A DNA stretch of 64,000 bases from Ophiobolus disseminans (Eukaryota > Ascomycota > Dothideomycetes > Pleosporales > Phaeosphaeriaceae), in assembly GCA_010093685.1 (NCBI GenBank), contig MU006225.1, forward strand, positions 192,507-256,506, written 5' to 3'. The position numbers and the translations under genes are program-made. Numbering within the stretch: the stretch's first letter is position 1; each line of letters opens with the position of its first letter. The notes under the pieces are model-generated. The model was not told where the DNA came from. It did not search any database and saw nothing but the letters and a program-made list of their open reading frames with translations. Of the stretch, positions 59,575 through 64,000 are shown piece by piece.

Positions 59575-60754
59575 ATGGATAACAGGGAGAACCTCTGGAC
59601 CCGCCGCTCCAAGTAGGTTGCTGCCACCCCCCGCACGTGCGATGTTCAAGCACTCACAGCACCCCAGCACCAGCAAGCTCTCGCTATCCATGTCGCACTC
59701 AGAGCAGCAGACCGAGAAGACCGAGCACCCGCAGCGCACCTTCTCTACCGCGAAACGATTTGGTGGCGACTCGTCGCACGGCGGTAGAAACCCGTTCAAC
59801 GGCGTCGCCCCACTGACCACCGGCGGCCTGACCTCTCCCACCACTGCAGGCTCCTCTGCGTTTGGCCTCGGCTCCGGCGCGTTTGCGTCTTTTGGGTCCG
59901 CGACTAAGACTCCCAAGACCCCCGGCACCGCCTTCGACTTCAAGTCCGCACCCACCTCCACCACCGCCGCACCCACCACGCCCTCGGAGAAGAAGGAAAG
60001 GCCCACGAGTAAGATTATAAACAGCGCGCGCAAAGACTCTATATCTGCGTCAATACCAGAAGACGCGATGAGCTCTTCGGGAGAGCTGGACTTCAATGCC
60101 CCGTGGCCGCTCAAGTGGACGTGGGTCGTCTGGTACCGCCCACCCACGCCAAAGAGCAGCGACTATGAAAAGTCGATTCAGCCCGTCTGCAAGTTCAGCA
60201 CAGCGCAAGAATTCTGGAGGGTCTACTCCCATCTCAAGCGCCCTTCGAGTCTACCCACCGTAAGCGACTACAATTTGTTCAAGCAAGGTATACGGCCTGT
60301 ATGGGAGGACGAGGAGAACAAGCGGGGCGGCAAGTGGATCATGCGCCTGAAAAAGGGCGTGGCAGACCACTACTGGGAGGAGCTACTCATGGCTCTTGTT
60401 GGGAACCAGTTCGGGGAAGCAGGCGAGGAAGTCTGCGGCATCGTCCTGAGCGTTAGAAGCGGCGAAGACGTGTTCAGCATCTGGACCAAGAATGACGGTG
60501 GCCGCAACATCAAGATCAGGTCTGTTATATTATCCAGTGTCACGTCCAAGTTGCTAACTGCGCCAAGGGAAACCGTTAAGCGCGTCCTCAATCTGCCAGA
60601 TGGGACCCACATTGTCTGGAGAAGCCACGACGATAGCATCGCCCAGAGAACCGCCATCGACCAAGCCCGCCACGAGAAGAACCACCAGGGCCATGAGAAG
60701 CGGAGAGTGACCTCGACGGACGAGTCGCAACACAAGTCCTTGGCTGGGTCATAA
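59575..60754 (+). CDS. eIF4E-family cap-binding protein (4EHP/eIF4E2-like)
   Basis: Exons 59575-59612, 59668-60519 and 60568-60754 join to 358 residues starting MDNRENLWTRRSN. The first 150 residues are disordered (Ser/Thr/Gly/Pro-rich). The eIF4E fold follows: WPLKWTWVVWYRPP, FSTAQEFWRVYSHLKRPSSL, YNLFKQGIRPVWEDEENKRG with GGKWIMRL, EELLMALVGNQF, EVCGIVLSVRSGEDVFSIWT and RVLNLPDGTHIVWRSHDDS. The YNLFKQGIRPVWEDE form and the DHYWEELLMALVG region fit class II eIF4E (4EHP) better than canonical eIF4E. The role is mRNA cap binding, probably in translational control. The 48-nt intron 60520-60567 (GTCTGT, GCTAACTG, CCAAG) is stop-free; splicing gives the conserved KIRETVKRVLNLP. The first intron (GTAGGT donor) is less certain. 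Confidence 0.88.
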
Positions 60755-61829
60755 TCCATGCTTCCACCCCTTACGCCTTCGTCTTGCTGACGTGTACAAG
60801 TGGCAGAGTTGGAAGGTACGCGGCATACTTGCAGGCGTTGATGGCCAGCCAAGCATCGCACAACAGCAGCGACTTGTTCGGAAAAGCAAGAAGCCTCCCA
60901 CAAAAGGCCGTCGACTTCCCTCGATACCCAACCTTTCCCGCCGATCTTATTACCCCGCCTGCTTCTGTTACTTCCGATACTTTAACTCCGTTCATGACAC
61001 AACTTGCTCTTCGCCCTGGTACGTGCCTGTCTGTGGTTTTGCATGGCTCAGTGACTCACAGAGGGCCCAAGATGATGCTAGTTTTGTTTCGAATGCGATA
61101 CCGGCCACTTTTGAGCCAGTCAGCTTGAATAGCTTCCAGCTGAGCAGGGTCGACCCTTTTATGCGGAGGCTGCGGATTGCAAGAGCCGCGAGATTCTCTG
61201 GCCGCTCCGAGTCGACATCGCCCTGTCTCACTCCGGGCTGCGTCCGGTCTGGAAAGTATGGTCATTTGGGTAGCCCTGCGTTCCATAGCCCGCAGCCGAC
61301 TTACGAAGAAACGCATGATGATGAAGCGTACGCCAGTGAAGGCTCACCAGTTGGTGGATCGAGACATCTGTATTGTTCTTGAAAGTCACATTTCAGCGAG
61401 TAGGCAGGCATTTTGTTCCCGTTAGCATTTGTGGTGTTTGGCAAGGGATGGTGCATGTTGCTACTACATAGCACAGTCACGGTTTGCCGGGCTACAAGGG
61501 AGTGGGTTACCACCACGAAACTTGGTCGAAGTACAAAGGACAACGTTGCTACTTGACAGCTTTACATGCTCGAATGAAAGCCTTTTGGACTGGCTGGACA
61601 TGAACGTGAGATCATTCAAATCTGAATTGTGTGGTCGAGTCCCTCGACGCGCATCGACGTCAATGCGCACGGACTTTGATCGCGAACCTCACCTTTTGTC
61701 TTGTTCACCTTCACCTCGCGTGCCCCGCCGCGCGTGCCTGCGCCTTCTGTTTGCGCTCTGCAACAATAACACTGCGCTATTGTCCCCCAAAATCATGAAC
61801 TTTCGCCCGCCCTGCACCGCAACTTATCG
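60755..61829. other. intergenic
   Basis: About 1.1 kb between the eIF4E-like gene and the gene at 61830. Several overlapping short frames of random look. Nothing supported. Confidence 0.4.
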
Positions 61830-64000
61830 ATGGAACTCTTTTCGCAGCTCTATAACGCCATTTCTGGGCACGGCGCAGCGCAAGAGCAAACGAACGACGT
61901 ACGCCCGCTTTTCTCAACTGCCCTGCATGCCGTATCAGACCGCCTCCCAAACCTCACCCCCGACCCCGCTGTTGTATCCACCAACAACGCTGACGCGATG
62001 CCGCACCAGACAGACGATGAGCACACTTGGACGCTGAACGGTGCATTACCTTCGAATCCCTTCTCTCAAGCGTCGTCCACCACTCAGATAGACCTCACCT
62101 CACCCACGAGGCAAGCGCCACCGCAGCCCCGTACGCGACCCGCAAATGCCGACACGGCTCAACATTCGATATTGAAACAAGGTCTCGCGGATGAGAGGAG
62201 ATTGATCGGGGATTTTCAGTACGAAGCGGCTTGCTCAGCACCCGACAAGTCAAAGAAAAGAGCTAATACGTGGGATAGCATACCCGCCGATCGCGTATCT
62301 GCGCCCGATCCTCATCTACTCTGGCAGACGGCGCCGCGGCCAGCAATGGGCAAGGTGCGATATGGATTCTACTTATGGACCTTAATGTAATACTAATTTT
62401 CCACAGCCCGCCGCCGGACGAGGTTTGCGCCCCATCGACACCCTAAATGCCACCACCAGCGCAATTCGATCCTCCCGGCCTATCGACTACGGCAAGTCGT
62501 CCCGGAACGCCCGCAACCCGAGGATTGGCTACGTATCTGGGCCTGGACAAGAAGAGTACATGGCACGAACGGGAGTGAGAAGCTTGCATACACCATCACG
62601 TACCACCCCTTCACGACAAGCACAATCCTATCGCTCCGGAGAAGCTTCGCCGCTCAAGCGAAGAAAGACCGGGCACGCAAGCGCACAGGAGGTCATAGAC
62701 TTCACCGAAGACGATCACCCGCGAGTAGGCGCTCCGCACCACGCAGCCACCTCCGTCGCGCGTCAGCATGATGTATCTCGACCAAACCAATCTTCTCAGT
62801 CACGGCGAAGTGTTGACAGCGGCACTACCCTGGTTGGAAGACAGCCTAAGGCTCCCATAATGAGCGAGTTCAAGGCCACCGGAGATTTGGTCCGGCGATC
62901 GATAGCAAGGAGCAAGCAACAAAGTCCTGACCCTCAATACAAGTCTTCGTACGGTCGCTCCGTGTCTGGGTCTGTCACACCACATACCCAAGACACCCCA
63001 ATCCACATACCCGACGATGAGCCTGTCGCTCCAATTTCGATCTTCGATGATTTCCAACAAGGTGTGTCAGATGGCACCCCTGAAGAGCGCAAAGCCCAGA
63101 ACAAGCGAAATGTGACGACCTCGCACCACTTCCCGAATGCTCGCATCAACGAATCTACGGCCGATGCTGGCAAACAAACCACAACCGTACGCAAATCAAA
63201 CCTCCGAAACTTCAAACCCGTGCAACGTGAAGTAGTTGATGTAGATCCCATCAGCGACGACGAGCTAGCAATGGATCTGGCTCCGAAGAAAAACATGTCG
63301 ACCAGGCGGCAGGCCTCCCCGTCCAAGATATCGCAGACTGCGAACAGGGGTGTCAAGCGGAGAACGAAGGTTGAGGAAACCAGTGAGGGTTGGCCGCTCT
63401 TTTGGGCGAGAACTCATGATCTTGTCCTCCATGGTAACAACGTGGGTGACCTTGGACCACCTACTCTTCGACTCTTGGACGGTGAAGAACCAGGCACCTG
63501 GAACATTGTCGAATATGATGCTACACACCCATCGGGTGTCACCAGAGCATGTATAACGCCAAAAGATGTCATCAGAGGTCAGGCTGATCATACTGGTCGT
63601 ATCCGACTTGAAGGACCACGCTCGCACGACGGCAATTCTGCCATTTTCGACCTCGATTTCAAGGACCCAGCAGACTTCCGTAAGTTCCGTGACGAACACG
63701 CCAGCCCCCTAACGTTTCGCAACAAGCTTACCGACTGGGAGCCCGAGCAAATGGCTGCTCTCTTCTTAAGACCGTTGCACAAGAACAATAAAGTCGGAAC
63801 TTCTACTTTGGTCGACGATTCAGTCTCCGCAGTCAGTGACGAGAGCCCGGCGGTCAACTGGCCTTCGAAAACTCCACTACTGGACCACGTTAGAGGTGCA
63901 GGGTCAAACCCAGCGGCCAACATTAATAGGGGCTCGGCAAGCACTACACGGTCATCTGCGCGTACGACTCGATCAGTAGCGCCACTTCACGATGTAGAGG
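61830..64000 (+). CDS. 5' part of a long disordered protein, possibly Ulp2-type SUMO protease
   Basis: Exon 1 61830-62354, intron 62355-62406 (GTGCGA donor, ACTAATTT branch, CCACAG), exon 2 62407 to the window end with no stop, so at least 706 residues. The text is polar and Ser/Pro/Arg-rich, with acidic-hydrophobic patches that could be SUMO-interaction motifs (EVIDFTEDD, EVVDVDPISDDELAMDL). A folded block lies near residues 515-640 (GWPLFWARTHDLVLHG, TWNIVEYDATHPSGV, RIRLEG, SAIFDLDFKDPADF, MAALFLRPL), PH-like in look. A TTRSSARTTRS linker then leads off the window. This layout, a long disordered start, a PH-like block and then an Arg/Ser/Thr linker, is what I would expect ahead of a Ulp2-like catalytic domain, but that domain is outside the window. 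Function is tentative. Confidence 0.6.

Overview
The window reads as nuclear DNA of a filamentous ascomycete (Pezizomycotina; the gene families would fit a Dothideomycete, but that placement is inference). Genes are on both strands and are broken by many introns of about 45-110 nt with GTRNGT donors, CTAAC-like branch sites and AG acceptors. The families are typical of such fungi: a highly reducing polyketide synthase (HR-PKS), PDR and MDR ABC pumps, a Pth11-like receptor, a CipC-like protein, an SPX-EXS protein and GLC8. I rebuilt gene models by hand, and the exon lists below all close in frame. I see no rRNA, CRISPR array or intact transposon; I could not test for tRNAs.

Left part (1-27 kb). 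This is mostly housekeeping or unknown genes: the end of a gene cut by the window edge; two small paralogues, the second with an in-frame stop; a polytopic membrane protein; a 1.75k-residue protein of unknown function with an overlapping uORF; exopolyphosphatase PPX1; an acyl-protein-thioesterase-like protein that seems to have lost its catalytic triad; a CipC-like protein; and an SPX-EXS (SYG1/XPR1-type) protein with a GC-AG intron. A decayed gene, a possible small secreted peptide, a seven-TM Pth11-like protein and an unknown ORF follow.

Centre (27.4-51.7 kb). This is a compact polyketide locus: a PDR-type ABC-G exporter (minus), an HR-PKS with order KS-AT-DH-ER-KR-ACP and no methyltransferase (minus), a divergently transcribed FSH1-family serine hydrolase that could act as a stand-alone thioesterase like LovG, a full-length ABC-B exporter (plus), and a secreted serine beta-lactamase-like (peptidase S12) protein (plus). 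The likely logic is chain assembly by the PKS, release by the hydrolase, export by one or both pumps, and perhaps processing outside the cell by the S12 protein. There is no P450, other oxidoreductase or transcription factor between them, so the product may be a lightly modified reduced polyketide. The PKS has a Glu where the DH catalytic Asp is expected and a shortened N-terminal ER loop.

Right part (51.7-64 kb). This holds small degenerate or duplicated ORF remnants, then housekeeping genes: an M18 aminopeptidase of the vacuolar Ape1 type with a long N-terminal extension, the PP1 regulator GLC8/inhibitor-2 (with a canonical GC-AG intron), an eIF4E-family cap-binding protein, and the 5' part of a long disordered protein, perhaps a Ulp2-type SUMO protease, that runs off the window.
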